Assembly (NCBI RefSeq): GCF_003627755.1
Contig: NZ_CP032694.1
Coordinates: 983,501-1,047,500 of the forward strand
Direction: 5' to 3'
Source of the DNA: Rhizobium jaguaris
Lineage (GTDB): Bacteria > Pseudomonadota > Alphaproteobacteria > Rhizobiales > Rhizobiaceae
DNA length: 64,000 bases
The notes beneath the pieces were generated by a model that saw only the letters and a program-made list of their open reading frames with translations, ran no database searches and was not told where the DNA came from. A program made the translations under genes and the position numbers. Shown piece after piece: positions 56,209-64,000 of the stretch (within the stretch, counting starts at the first letter, position 1; every line of letters starts with the position of its first letter).

Positions 56209-56844
56209 TCAGGCTCCTACGGCAGCATCATAGGCGTAAATGGTCACCTTGGCGCGTTCGGCAACCTCTGCTGTCGTCATTCCCGGCTTGTAAAGGCTGG
56301 TGCCGAGACCGAAGGCCAGGATGCCGGCTTTGGTGTAATCGCCGAAATTTTTGTCCGAAACGCCGCCGACGGCAGCGATGACAAGCTCGGGCGGCAGCAC
56401 GGCTCGGATGGCGGTGATACCGGAGGCGCCCAGCACGCCGGCCGGGAAAAATTTAAGACCCGTTGCACCGGCACGTGCAGCCGAAAGCGCTTCCGTCGCG
56501 GTGAATACGCCAGGCATCGTCACCATGCCTTTGTCGCGTGCGCGACTGATGACGGCAGGTTCGACATTCGGCGTCACCAGCAGCTTGCCGCCGGCGGCGT
56601 CCAGCCGATCGACGTCTTCAACAGTCAGCACCGTGCCGGCGCCGATCAGGCAGTCGGCGGGCGCCATCTTGGCGGCGATCTCGATCGAGCGGAAGGGCTC
56701 AGGCGAGTTCAGCGGGATTTCGATCGCCGTCAGGCCGGCATCGATCAGAGCGCCGACGATATCGGCTGTCTCTTCGGGCTTGATGCCGCGGAGAATGGCG
56801 ATAAGCGGGCGCTTCATGGGGGGGAAGGGGGTGCGGGTCGTCAT
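56209..56844 (-). CDS. dgoA: 2-dehydro-3-deoxy-6-phosphogalactonate aldolase
   Basis: A 211-residue KDPG/KDPGal aldolase. The signature segments LIAILRGIKPEETADIVGAL, IGAGTVLTVEDVD and the Schiff-base Lys in GLKFFPAGVLGASG are intact. It cleaves 2-dehydro-3-deoxy-6-phosphogalactonate to pyruvate and glyceraldehyde-3-phosphate. Its ATG overlaps the dgoK stop (TGATG), so they are coupled. Confidence 0.93.
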   Translation of the reverse strand: MTTRTPFPPMKRPLIAILRGIKPEETADIVGALIDAGLTAIEIPLNSPEPFRSIEIAAKMAPADCLIGAGTVLTVEDVDRLDAAGGKLLVTPNVEPAVISRARDKGMVTMPGVFTATEALSAARAGATGLKFFPAGVLGASGITAIRAVLPPELVIAAVGGVSDKNFGDYTKAGILAFGLGTSLYKPGMTTAEVAERAKVTIYAYDAAVGA

Positions 56845-57776
56845 CAGCTTTTTCTTTCGTTATTTGGCCAAATCGCCTTCGCCGCGGCGGAAAGCCCGCG
56901 GCGGACGGCGGCATCGGCATCAACAGTCGTATAGGTGAGGCCTAAGGTGCGGAATGCATCTTCGTAGAGCGTCTGCAATCGTCCTGACGCGACGAGGGTA
57001 ATCGCAGCCCCTTGTCCGGCAGATGACAGCGCACCGGCGATTTCGGCGCCGATCAGCGTGCCCGAGATCAATGCCCGCGCTCCGGCCGCTGTCAGGCCAT
57101 GCAGAAGTTGGCCAGCACGGGCGGTAAAGAGCAGGTTCGTGGCAAGTGCCGGCTTGTTGAAGGCGGCCTTGATCGCGGACTCGAAGGCGGTGCTGTCGGC
57201 AGGCACGTCGGCCGCACCGGCAACGGCGTGCGACAGGATGCTGTGCTTTGTGATGACGTCGAAGAGCTCGCCGGTCATGAAGGTCGAAAAGCCGGTCACT
57301 TGGCCATTGACGACGCGGACCCATTTCGAATGTGTGCCAGGCATGCAGACGACCTGCTCGCCCTTGGCATCAGCCGCTATCGCGCCGAGCAATTGTGTTT
57401 CCTCGCCGCGCATGACGTCAGGCGCTTGCCTGTCGCGCTGCGCCAGACCCGGCAGAATACGGACGTCGCGCGATTGGCCGGGCACGGAAACGGCACCGGT
57501 GAGGATGGCGGAGAGCGATGTGGGTGTGTCGATATAGCCGGCTTCCACCCAGCCTTGACGGGCGCCGGCCATGCCGCAGACGATGACGGGAAGGTTTTCT
57601 GGCGCGGCGAGGGCATCAAGATGCGATTGCAGCACCTGGGCAAAGCCTGTCTGAGCCGCCGATGTCATACCTTCGCCGCTGCGGCGCTCGCCGAGAATGC
57701 TGTCATCTTCGCCGATCAGCCACAGCCGGAAACTGCTGGTGCCCCAATCGACCGCGATATATGCGGGACTTGCCAC
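56844..57776 (-). CDS. dgoK: 2-dehydro-3-deoxygalactonokinase
   Basis: A 310-residue sugar-acid kinase of the DgoK type. IAVDWGTSSFRLWLI and VCGMAGARQGWVEA are the ATP and phosphate loops, with CMPGTHSKWVRVVNGQVTGF as the late signature. It phosphorylates 2-dehydro-3-deoxygalactonate with ATP. It starts at GTG 57776 and shares one base with the SDR stop. Confidence 0.93.
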   Translation of the reverse strand: MASPAYIAVDWGTSSFRLWLIGEDDSILGERRSGEGMTSAAQTGFAQVLQSHLDALAAPENLPVIVCGMAGARQGWVEAGYIDTPTSLSAILTGAVSVPGQSRDVRILPGLAQRDRQAPDVMRGEETQLLGAIAADAKGEQVVCMPGTHSKWVRVVNGQVTGFSTFMTGELFDVITKHSILSHAVAGAADVPADSTAFESAIKAAFNKPALATNLLFTARAGQLLHGLTAAGARALISGTLIGAEIAGALSSAGQGAAITLVASGRLQTLYEDAFRTLGLTYTTVDADAAVRRGLSAAAKAIWPNNERKS

Positions 57777-58546
57777 TAGAAAATACCTCCGTCGACAATG
57801 ATGGACTGTGCGGTGATGCTGCCCGCGCTGTCGGATGCGAGAAAAAGTGTCGGGCCGACCAGATCGGCAGCCTTTAGAACGTGCTTAAGGCATTGGCGCT
57901 CGACCGTCTTGGCTATGCTTTCTTCCGTCAGCCAAAGCTCCATCTGCCGCTCGGTCACGACCATGCCTGGCAGAACGGCGTTGACGCGGATATTTTCCGA
58001 TCCAAAGCGGCCGGCAAGGCTCTTGGTCAGGCCGATGACGCCCGCCTTTGCAGTTGCGTAGGCGGAGAGATGCGGCGGGTTCATCTTGAAGACGATCGAC
58101 GAGAAGTTGATGATCGCTCCGCCGCCAGCCGCCCGCATACCCGGCGCTGCGGCCTGTGAGACGAAGAAAACCTGTTTGAGATTGATCGCCTGGCTATTGT
58201 CCCAATACTCCTCGGTCGTCGTGTCGATCTCATGCCGGTCATCCCAGGCGGCGTTGTTGACGAGGACGCGGATCGCGCCGAGATCGGATTCGACGGCGGC
58301 GACCGTGCTTTTGATGGTGCCGACGTCGCGCAGATCGGCATGATAGAAGGCGACCGGATGGGCCGATTGCGCCGAGAGCCGGACAGCAAGCGCCTTGCTC
58401 GGCTCTTCCGCTATGTCGATGAAAGCGACCTTGGCGCCCTGCTGAGCGAAACCTTCGACAAGTGCCGCGCCTATGCCGGAGCCGCCGCCCGTAATCAGGA
58501 CGGTGCGATCTTTGAGATCGGGAAATTTTGCCTGTGCCTCGGTCAA
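57776..58546 (-). CDS. SDR oxidoreductase, probable galactose 1-dehydrogenase
   Basis: A 256-residue short-chain dehydrogenase. Cofactor loop VLITGGGSGIGAALV, NNAAW, active-site Ser in INFSSIV and YATAK (Tyr and Lys) are intact. Being first in an operon with a lactonase, kinase and aldolase, it probably oxidises D-galactose (or a related aldose) to the lactone. The IclR-type regulator is divergent. The alternative is L-arabinose or D-fucose dehydrogenase. Confidence 0.88.
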   Translation of the reverse strand: MTEAQAKFPDLKDRTVLITGGGSGIGAALVEGFAQQGAKVAFIDIAEEPSKALAVRLSAQSAHPVAFYHADLRDVGTIKSTVAAVESDLGAIRVLVNNAAWDDRHEIDTTTEEYWDNSQAINLKQVFFVSQAAAPGMRAAGGGAIINFSSIVFKMNPPHLSAYATAKAGVIGLTKSLAGRFGSENIRVNAVLPGMVVTERQMELWLTEESIAKTVERQCLKHVLKAADLVGPTLFLASDSAGSITAQSIIVDGGIF

Positions 58547-58577
58547 GTTCGTCTCCCTCCCGGAAAAACATCAGATA

Positions 58578-58614
58578 GTTCCACTATTTGGAACGGTATT
58601 TGACTATATGGAAT
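58578..58614. promoter_or_regulatory. Operator-like repeats between the SDR gene and iclR
   Basis: Two direct copies of ACTAT(T/A)TGGAA lie at 58583-58593 and 58603-58613, exactly 20 bases (two helical turns) apart; the first also forms the inverted repeat GTTCC-N7-GGAAC (58578-58594). They occupy the divergent spacer, the usual place for an IclR dimer pair. Sugar-acid effector is inferred. Confidence 0.55.
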
Positions 58615-58676
58615 TATCGGATTACCTTCAACCATGTCAAGGATGCATGGAACGCCGCAGAAGTGGCGAGGCAGTT

Positions 58677-59486
58677 ATGGATTCGAAACGGGACGAACAT
58701 AAAGGGGAAATCCGTCGCGCTACGGAGACCGGTACGCTCGGCAAGCTCATGGCGCTCGTCGATCTCGTTGCGCTGGCGGATAACCCAATGCGCTTCACCG
58801 ACATCCTGTCGCTGTCCGACCAGCCGCGGGGCACACTGCATAGGCAATTGTCACACCTCGTCGAGGAGGGGCTGCTGGAGACCGATCGCGATGGACGTTA
58901 TCTGCCCGGCATCAGGCTCTTGAGCTTAGCGTCACGCAGTTGGGCGCGCAATGAATTCAGAACCGTCGCCGAGCCGCATCTGCGCCTTCTGCAGGCACAG
59001 ACCGGCGAGACCGTGCACCTCGGCGTCTTACGCGGCACCGAGGTCATCTATCTCGACAAGGTCGAGGGTCGGCAGTCCGTGCGCATGTATTCGCAGATCG
59101 GCAACGCCTCGCCGGCCTATTGCACCGGCGTCGGCAAGGCTGCATTGTCTGCTCTGGACGATATCGGCCTCGAAGCACGAGTCTCCGGCCTCCAGTTTCA
59201 TGCCTATACCGAGCATACCCATCGCAGCGTGGCAGATCTTCAGGCCGACATCGCTGCTATCAGGGCGCGCGGTTGCGCTTTTGACCGCGAGGAGCATGAA
59301 AACGGCATATGCTGCGTCGCCGCGCCTATCCGCTCAGACGATGGCGATATACTGGCCGGCGTTTCGGTAACCGGCCCAGCCTACCGCGTTACGTCGGAAA
59401 AATTGCAGGAATGGGCGCCTTTGGTAAAGGTTGCGGCGGCCGCGATCATGCAGGATGTGCGCAGTCGGCTAGGTCCGAGGCGCTAA
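58677..59486 (+). CDS. IclR-family regulator of the galactose operon
   Basis: A 269-residue IclR protein. The N-terminal winged helix is about 20-85 (LGKLMALVDLVALADNPMRF, then RGTLHRQLSHLVEEG) and the C-terminal effector domain about 100-265 (GETVHLGVLRGTEVIYLDKV, SPAYCTGVGKAALSAL). Start ATG 58677 has GAGG 5 bases upstream; a longer in-frame reading is unlikely. It is divergent from the SDR-dgoKA-lactonase operon and probably represses it until a pathway intermediate accumulates. Confidence 0.9.
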   Translation: MDSKRDEHKGEIRRATETGTLGKLMALVDLVALADNPMRFTDILSLSDQPRGTLHRQLSHLVEEGLLETDRDGRYLPGIRLLSLASRSWARNEFRTVAEPHLRLLQAQTGETVHLGVLRGTEVIYLDKVEGRQSVRMYSQIGNASPAYCTGVGKAALSALDDIGLEARVSGLQFHAYTEHTHRSVADLQADIAAIRARGCAFDREEHENGICCVAAPIRSDDGDILAGVSVTGPAYRVTSEKLQEWAPLVKVAAAAIMQDVRSRLGPRR

Positions 59487-59807
59487 TCTTGCCGATTTTC
59501 TCGACTGTCATGCGAAATTCACCAATTTAGCCTTTCGTGTGCTGGACCTTGGCCAACTTAAACGTTTATTCTAAGTCGCTTGTTGAGAATCGCGGATGAG
59601 CTGCCATTCTCGTTGAGTACCTGCTGCTACGCTCCGAGGAGAAGGGCGGACCGATTGCTAGGCGCCGTAGTATGAGTGTCGCAGCGGGTGATATTTTTAA
59701 AAATTTATATTTGATCAATCGCCGGCTTGTCGGCGTTCATGCGGTGACCCGGAGGCCTGGAGGCGGCGATTTCGCGTTTGTGCCCCTCCATTACACGAAG
59801 AAGACTA
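59487..59807. other. Intergenic region before the LuxR gene
   Basis: 321 bases, with an AT-rich patch near 59690-59712 that could be a promoter. A short reading frame of 63 codons from 59672 runs into the LuxR gene in another frame and is not considered real. No lux-box-like palindrome was found. Confidence 0.45.
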
Positions 59808-60548
59808 ATGATGGCGGCATTGGTGCAGGCGGGAAGGGCCCCTCGGGGCGAGGATTATATTGATGAAATTACCGGTCTGAAGACACAGTTCGATGTTTTT
59901 CGCTTTATGAAGCGGCTGACGGAAGCCTATCGCTGCCGTGCATTCATGGTACTGAACCTGCCCCCGGTTACATCTTTCGAACTGCAGAGCAATTCGGTTA
60001 TCAACAACTGGCCCGCCGAACTCCTGGCAACCTACGACCAGGAAGGGCTGATGACGAACAGTCCGGTGCTGCGACGTCTGCGTAATTCCACATTGCCTTT
60101 TATCCACGAGACAACGGCAAGCACCAATCGCGATGATGGCAGAGCCCAACTCATCACCGCCTTGTTCGAACGCTTTCGCATGACACGCTGCATCTATTTG
60201 CCGACCCATGACGCATCCGGTCTTCGCGGCGCTGTGTCGCTTGCCGGAGATCGCGAGCTCTTCACACCCGAGGAGATTAAGGATCTCTGCTATGTCGCGC
60301 TCTATGTTTTCGATCGGCTCGCGGAAATCCGCAATATGGATATCCGGGTCACTGACGCGCTGACGGATCGGGAGATCGATTGTCTGAACTGGACGGCTGC
60401 GGGTAAGACCAGCGCCGAAATCGCGGAAATCCTGACGCTCTCCGAACATACGGTCAATCACTACCTGAACCGGGCCACCAAGAAGCTGGACACAGTCAAC
60501 CGCACCCAGGCAGTCGCCAAAGCGCTGCGCGTCGGGTTGATCAAGTAG
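59808..60548 (+). CDS. LuxR-type regulator with autoinducer-binding-like domain (LuxR solo)
   Basis: A 246-residue protein. Residues about 25-165 resemble the autoinducer-binding domain (NWPAELLATYDQEGLMTNSP), and about 180-246 the LuxR helix-turn-helix (LTDREIDCLNWTAAGKTSAE with SEHTVNHYLNRATKKLD). The Asp expected before Pro in the ligand pocket is replaced (NSP), so a different or no acyl-homoserine lactone may be bound. No luxI-type synthase lies nearby. Start ATG 59808 or 59811. A separate TTG 30 bases upstream is less likely. Confidence 0.85.
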   Translation: MMAALVQAGRAPRGEDYIDEITGLKTQFDVFRFMKRLTEAYRCRAFMVLNLPPVTSFELQSNSVINNWPAELLATYDQEGLMTNSPVLRRLRNSTLPFIHETTASTNRDDGRAQLITALFERFRMTRCIYLPTHDASGLRGAVSLAGDRELFTPEEIKDLCYVALYVFDRLAEIRNMDIRVTDALTDREIDCLNWTAAGKTSAEIAEILTLSEHTVNHYLNRATKKLDTVNRTQAVAKALRVGLIK

Positions 60549-60640
60549 GGCATGATCCCAAAAAGTGTGCGGCGGTTTTTGGAGAAGATCGCGCCCGGAA
60601 GATACCATGATCCCAGGAAGCGCGGCGATTTCAGCGGAGA
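60549..60640. repeat. Diverged dispersed repeat after the LuxR gene
   Basis: GCATGATCCCAAAAAGTGTG and the later CATGATCCCAGGAAGCGCGG word pattern resemble a rhizobial repeat that elsewhere reads GCATGATCCCGAAAAGTGTG. Only part is recognisable. Confidence 0.5.
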
Positions 60641-61249
60641 TTTTGCTCAATAAAGAGTGAGAGCGAGTGAAATCCGGGCAATTTTCTGCGCTAATTTTGT
60701 GCGCTGCACATAAAACTTGCTGATGGCTTCTGCGGCGACTGCGGGCCGAACTTGGAGTGGCCCCTACAATATCCTGAAAAATATATAGTTTTTTGATTTC
60801 GCGGAACTGGCACGCTTTCTGCTTATCAATGGACAGAGGTCCAGAGGGGACTTTGATACCAGCGCCGATCAACGCGCGCGGATCAGGCAGCCGTTGCTGA
60901 TGCTATTGTCGTTGCTTCTCCGACGGCAAGGTATCGGCGGCGGCTGTTGCTTATTTGGCACTTCCTTAAAATCAAGGCGGTTTAATGCGCGATTTTTCGC
61001 GCGCTCGCCCTAGTCCTTTCAAAGCTTTGCTTTATGTCCCCCGCAAATATCGCTTCTCCTAGCGAGCGTTGCGGCCGGTGGGGCTCTAAGCCCGGCGGAC
61101 CTGCCGGCTGCAACGCGTCCAGCCGTTTTGTCGCTATTCCCCTTAATTTCGATTGGCGAAGTTCCACCGCTCCACTATCTAAGCCTGAGAGATCGGAAGC
61201 GTGCGGTCGCGCGCCGCGATCCGGACGCATATCGCGCAGTGAGGATGGA
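60641..61249. other. Long gene-free region with a sigma-54-like promoter
   Basis: About 600 bases without a supported gene between the LuxR gene and mrp. A -24/-12 element lies at 60808-60822. A 23-codon frame follows at 60829-60900 but has no ribosome site. A small hairpin CGCGA/TCGCG lies near 60987-61000. An unannotated RNA is possible but not shown. Confidence 0.5.
60808..60822 (+). promoter_or_regulatory. Candidate sigma-54 (RpoN) promoter
   Basis: TGGCACG-N4-CTGC fits the consensus TGGCACG-N4-TTGC with one mismatch; GG at 60809-60810 and GC at 60821-60822 are exactly 10 bases apart. The predicted start is near 60834 with no known gene close downstream (mrp begins 416 bases later). Confidence 0.45.
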
Positions 61250-62398
61250 ATGGCAGACATCACCAAGGAACAGGTTCTGGAAACGCTGAGAACCGTTCGC
61301 GGCCCGGACCTGGAGCACAATATCGTTGAGCTCGGCATGGTGTCGGATGTCTTCATTTCCGATGCTAAGGTGTATTTCTCGATTACGGTTCCCGCCGAGC
61401 GTGCCAAGGAATTGGAGCCGATGCGCCTCGCCGCCGAGAGAGTCATCAAGGAATTGCCCGGCGTGAAGGGCGCTTTGGTCGCGCTGACTGCGGACAAGAA
61501 GGCTGGCGCGGGTGCACCTGCCGCGCGCCCGGCGCCCGCCCAGCCGAGTGCGCATTCCCACGCACATGCACCGCAACAGCCGCCCCGTGCCGGCAAGATC
61601 GGCGTTCCCGGCATCGGCGCCATTATTGCCGTTGCCTCCGGCAAGGGCGGCGTTGGCAAGTCGACCACGGCCGTCAATCTCGCGCTCGGCCTGCTCGCCA
61701 ACGGCCTGCGCGTCGGCATTCTGGATGCCGACATCTACGGCCCGTCCATGCCGCGTCTCCTGAAGATTTCCGGCCGGCCGACTCAGATCGATGGCCGCAT
61801 CATCAACCCCATGCAGAATTACGGCCTCAAGGTCATGTCCATGGGCTTCCTTGTCGATGAGGAGACGGCGATGATCTGGCGCGGGCCAATGGTGCAGTCG
61901 GCACTGTTGCAGATGTTGCGCGAAGTCGCCTGGGGTGAGCTCGACGTACTCGTCGTCGACATGCCGCCAGGGACCGGCGATGCGCAACTGACCATGGCGC
62001 AGCAGGTGCCGCTCGCCGGCGCCATCATCGTTTCGACGCCGCAGGATCTGGCACTGATCGACGCCCGCAAGGGCCTGAACATGTTCCGCAAGGTGGAAGT
62101 ACCGGTGCTCGGCATCGTCGAAAACATGAGCTACTTCATCGCCCCCGACACCGGTGCACGTTACGATATCTTCGGTCATGGCGGCGCGCGGAAGGAGGCC
62201 GAGCGTATCGGCGTGCCTTTCCTTGGCGAAGTGCCGCTGACCATGGGCATCCGCGAGACTTCCGATGCCGGCACGCCCGTGGTTGCTTCCGACCCAAATG
62301 GCGCCGTTGCCGGCGTCTATCGCGATATCGCCGCCAAAGTCTGGGCACAGATAAGCAATACGCCTCAGCGCGCAGCACCATCCATCGTCTTCGAATAA
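61250..62398 (+). CDS. mrp: Mrp/NBP35-type ATPase, Fe-S carrier (ApbC)
   Basis: A 382-residue protein. An N-terminal MIP18-like domain (about 5-85: EQVLETLRTVRGPDLEHNIV) is joined by an Ala/Pro/His linker (HSHAHAPQQ) to a ParA-type ATPase with deviant Walker A ASGKGGVGKSTTAVNLALGL and VDMPPGTGDAQLT. The loop that carries CxxC in canonical Mrp reads ENMSYFIAPDTGARYDIFGH here and has no cysteine. ATG 61250 has GAGGATGGA before it. Expected to help deliver Fe-S clusters. Confidence 0.93.
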   Translation: MADITKEQVLETLRTVRGPDLEHNIVELGMVSDVFISDAKVYFSITVPAERAKELEPMRLAAERVIKELPGVKGALVALTADKKAGAGAPAARPAPAQPSAHSHAHAPQQPPRAGKIGVPGIGAIIAVASGKGGVGKSTTAVNLALGLLANGLRVGILDADIYGPSMPRLLKISGRPTQIDGRIINPMQNYGLKVMSMGFLVDEETAMIWRGPMVQSALLQMLREVAWGELDVLVVDMPPGTGDAQLTMAQQVPLAGAIIVSTPQDLALIDARKGLNMFRKVEVPVLGIVENMSYFIAPDTGARYDIFGHGGARKEAERIGVPFLGEVPLTMGIRETSDAGTPVVASDPNGAVAGVYRDIAAKVWAQISNTPQRAAPSIVFE

Positions 62399-62912
62399 TT
62401 TCACAACATGCGTGCCGGTCAGCGGTCGGCACGATTGCCTTGCTCGCGCCGTGTGCTATGACTTCGCCGGGTCGTGAATCTGCGGTGAAAGCGCGCATTG
62501 AAAGGGTTGTGACTTGATTCTTGGCGAGCTTTGCTGCATATGCGCCGCCGGCGTGAATTTGGTCGGGCATATCCGATGACGGCCATCTGCCAAATGGTGA
62601 CTTCGTCTCGCTTGAGCAATCGGCGTTCTCATGACGGACGAAGGATTGGTACAGCAGCGCAATGGAGCATGGACACGGATTCCCTGCCGGAACGGCGGGA
62701 TACGCCCGGAGTTTTATGAACTTTTTTCAGTGGCCATCTGCAGAATCGCGGCAAGAGCGCACAAAGCGCCATGGCTACAGCTTTGCCTCTAGAGTAATTT
62801 CAGGAAAAGTGGGCAGCGGTTTTCCGTCCGAAACCGCGGAAAAACAAGCAGATAGCGCATCTCTGCGATTTTGCGGAAAGCTGAACCGCTCTGACGCGCC
62901 GAGGACGATCCG
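62399..62912. other. Intergenic region with hairpin and repeat
   Basis: 514 bases without a supported gene. A hairpin CGTGCCG/CGGCACG (62411-62433) follows mrp but has no T tract. The right part (about 62780-62900) carries a diverged dispersed repeat. The corA promoter must be here. Confidence 0.5.
62780..62900. repeat. Diverged dispersed repeat before corA
   Basis: GTAATTTCAGGAAAAGTGGG, GCGGTTTTCCGTCCGAAACC and the following GCATCTCTGCGATTTTGCGG words are familiar from rhizobial intergenic repeats with GCGGTTTTCCG cores. The boundaries are approximate. Confidence 0.5.
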
Positions 62913-63890
62913 TTGATCACGGCCTATAGCTCCGACTGCAAGTCGCTCGAATTGGCAGATCTTTCGAGCATTGCCCGATTGTCGGAGAACGCTGTCTGGA
63001 TCGACATGGTCGAACCGTCCCGCGAAGAAGAAGCGAATATCGAGCGCCTGCTTGGGCTCGAGGTGCCGACCCGCGAGGACATGAAGGACATCGAGCCATC
63101 GAGCCGGCTCTATGTCGAAGACAGCTCGGTCTTTCTGACGGCGTCGCTGCTGTGGAAGGTCGATACCAATCTGCCGACGCTGACCGATGTTGCCTTCATC
63201 CTGACGGATCATCGCCTGGTCACGATCCGCTACGCCCAGCCGAAGTCCTTCGCGCTGTTCATCGCAGCGCTGCAACGCATTCCGAAGGAGCGGCGCACGG
63301 GTGTCGCGCTTCTGGCGAAACTTCTGGAAACAATCGTCGACCGCACGGCCGAAGTCCTTGAACAGACGGTCTCAGGCATCGATATATTGTCGGTGCATGT
63401 GTTCGGCGACCGCGTGAAGAAAGTCCGCCGTCCGTCGAACTATCTGGAAGAGAAACTGAAGGACATTGCAGGTTACCATCGCACGGTCAGCAAGGTGCGC
63501 GATAGCCTGAGTTCATTGTCGCGGCTTCTGACCTTCCTTCATACCATCCCCGCCATGCAGCAGGACCATGAGGCCAAGGAATTGTGCCGCAACGTCTCGC
63601 GGGATGTGCAATCCTTGTCCGAACATGCATCTTTCGTCGCCGGTAACATTACCTTCCTGCTGGATGCATCGCTCGGTCTGATTAATATCGAGCAGAACGC
63701 CATCATCAAGATTTTCTCGATCGCTTCCGTAGTCTTCTTGCCGCCGACGCTTGTTGCCTCGGTCTACGGTATGAATTTCGAGTTCATACCCGAGTTGCAT
63801 TTCGCCTATGGATACCCAGCATCGTTGTTTCTGATGGTGGTGTCTGCCGTCGTTCCATTTCTCTTTTTTCGCTGGAAAGGCTGGCTCTGA
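62913..63890 (+). CDS. corA: Magnesium transporter CorA family protein
   Basis: A 325-residue CorA. The large N-terminal cytoplasmic domain is followed by a long helix and two membrane segments near the C terminus (IFSIASVVFLPPTLVASVYG and LFLMVVSAVVPFLFF) with the YGMNFE selectivity motif between them. The end is basic (FRWKGWL). The start is TTG 62913 (MITAYSSD) with GAGGA 8 bases upstream. It transports Mg2+ or other divalent cations as a pentamer. Confidence 0.93.
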   Translation: MITAYSSDCKSLELADLSSIARLSENAVWIDMVEPSREEEANIERLLGLEVPTREDMKDIEPSSRLYVEDSSVFLTASLLWKVDTNLPTLTDVAFILTDHRLVTIRYAQPKSFALFIAALQRIPKERRTGVALLAKLLETIVDRTAEVLEQTVSGIDILSVHVFGDRVKKVRRPSNYLEEKLKDIAGYHRTVSKVRDSLSSLSRLLTFLHTIPAMQQDHEAKELCRNVSRDVQSLSEHASFVAGNITFLLDASLGLINIEQNAIIKIFSIASVVFLPPTLVASVYGMNFEFIPELHFAYGYPASLFLMVVSAVVPFLFFRWKGWL

Positions 63891-63907
63891 GAGTCTAGTG
63901 ATCCTGA

Positions 63908-64000
63908 ATGTCTGACGTAACCCATCATTCTCCCGACGGGAAAATGGACGCTCGTAAGCTCGCATTCCTCGCCCTCGGTTCAATTGGCGTGGTGTATGGC
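63908..64000 (+). CDS. kup: Potassium uptake protein Kup, N-terminal part (continues beyond window)
   Basis: Thirty-one codons are visible. After a polar start (MSDVTHHSPDGKMDARK) the sequence LAFLALGSIGVVYG matches the first membrane segment of Kup (LxLGSIGVVYGDIGTSPLY). The 3' end is outside the window. It lies 17 bases after corA, so a two-gene cation-uptake operon is likely. No strong ribosome site is seen; an internal ATG 36 bases on is an alternative start. Confidence 0.75.
   Translation, partial: MSDVTHHSPDGKMDARKLAFLALGSIGVVYG

Noticed and set aside
59672..59863. 63-codon frame before the LuxR gene
   Set aside because: It runs into the LuxR gene in another frame and has a low-complexity end.
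60829..60900. 23-codon frame after the sigma-54-like element
   Set aside because: No ribosome site, and its ATG lies upstream of the predicted start site; not annotated as a gene.
61175..62404. 409-codon minus-strand frame opposite mrp
   Set aside because: Same reason: antisense to a recognisable ATPase.

Overview
The window is about 60% GC, densely coded chromosomal DNA from a member of the Rhizobiaceae, most like Rhizobium itself. The clues are RIME-type palindromic intergenic repeats, a CIRCE-controlled groESL, a short HisG paired with HisZ, TTG/GTG starts, a DUF2093/DUF4170/WaaA/LpxK neighbourhood and a MctP-type monocarboxylate permease. Nearly everything is core or conserved. The only clear mobile element is one IS110-family insertion (16.7-17.8 kb). 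I saw no rRNA, tRNA, CRISPR array or prophage.

Layout. 0-6.3 kb: tail of a LysR gene, a macro-domain protein, and a LysR gene divergent from glycolate oxidase glcDEF across a strong dyad operator. 6.4-12.7 kb: envelope genes (OmpW-like porin with an upstream FixK/FNR box, an LpxQ-like barrel, two L,D-transpeptidases), then tag glycosylase, a secreted protein and a HAD hydrolase. 13-20.3 kb: an aldo/keto reductase, a quinone oxidoreductase/LysR divergent pair, a YCII protein, the IS110 element, another LysR gene, a metal-flavoured DUF305 operon and a 2H phosphoesterase. 20.5-24.1 kb: hisS, hisZ, hisG. 24.2-28.7 kb: DoxX, a GST, an orphan rhizobial protein, and groESL. 29-36.6 kb: HAD phosphatase, ribF, DUF3311-mctP, ileS preceded by a candidate isoleucine attenuator, and a lipoprotein. 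36.6-42.5 kb: tadA, an rRNA pseudouridine synthase with a long RGD-rich tail, rsmD, a patatin phospholipase and a CPA2 antiporter. 42.7-50.7 kb: tldE/pmbA, an IMPase-like phosphatase, DUF4170, waaA, a HAD phosphatase and lpxK (lipid A/Kdo assembly), DUF2093, mutL. 51-55 kb: a PAS-PAS-REC-REC protein, a GGDEF/EAL protein and a PRC-barrel protein. 55.3-60.5 kb: a De Ley-Doudoroff type galactose operon (SDR, dgoK, dgoA, SMP-30 lactonase) with divergent IclR, then a LuxR solo. 61-64 kb: mrp, corA and the start of kup.

The most interesting element is upstream of ileS: a 20-codon reading frame carrying three Ile codons within four positions (including rare ATA) runs straight into a terminator hairpin with a T5 tract, about 100 bases before ileS. 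That is the layout of an amino-acid-sensing attenuator. Other leads are the FixK box before ompW, a sigma-54-like promoter in a 700-base gene-free stretch, the putative bridge-RNA region of the IS110 element, and a perfect 20-bp palindrome before waaA.

All functional calls rest on reading motifs and remembered family features; no database search was run.
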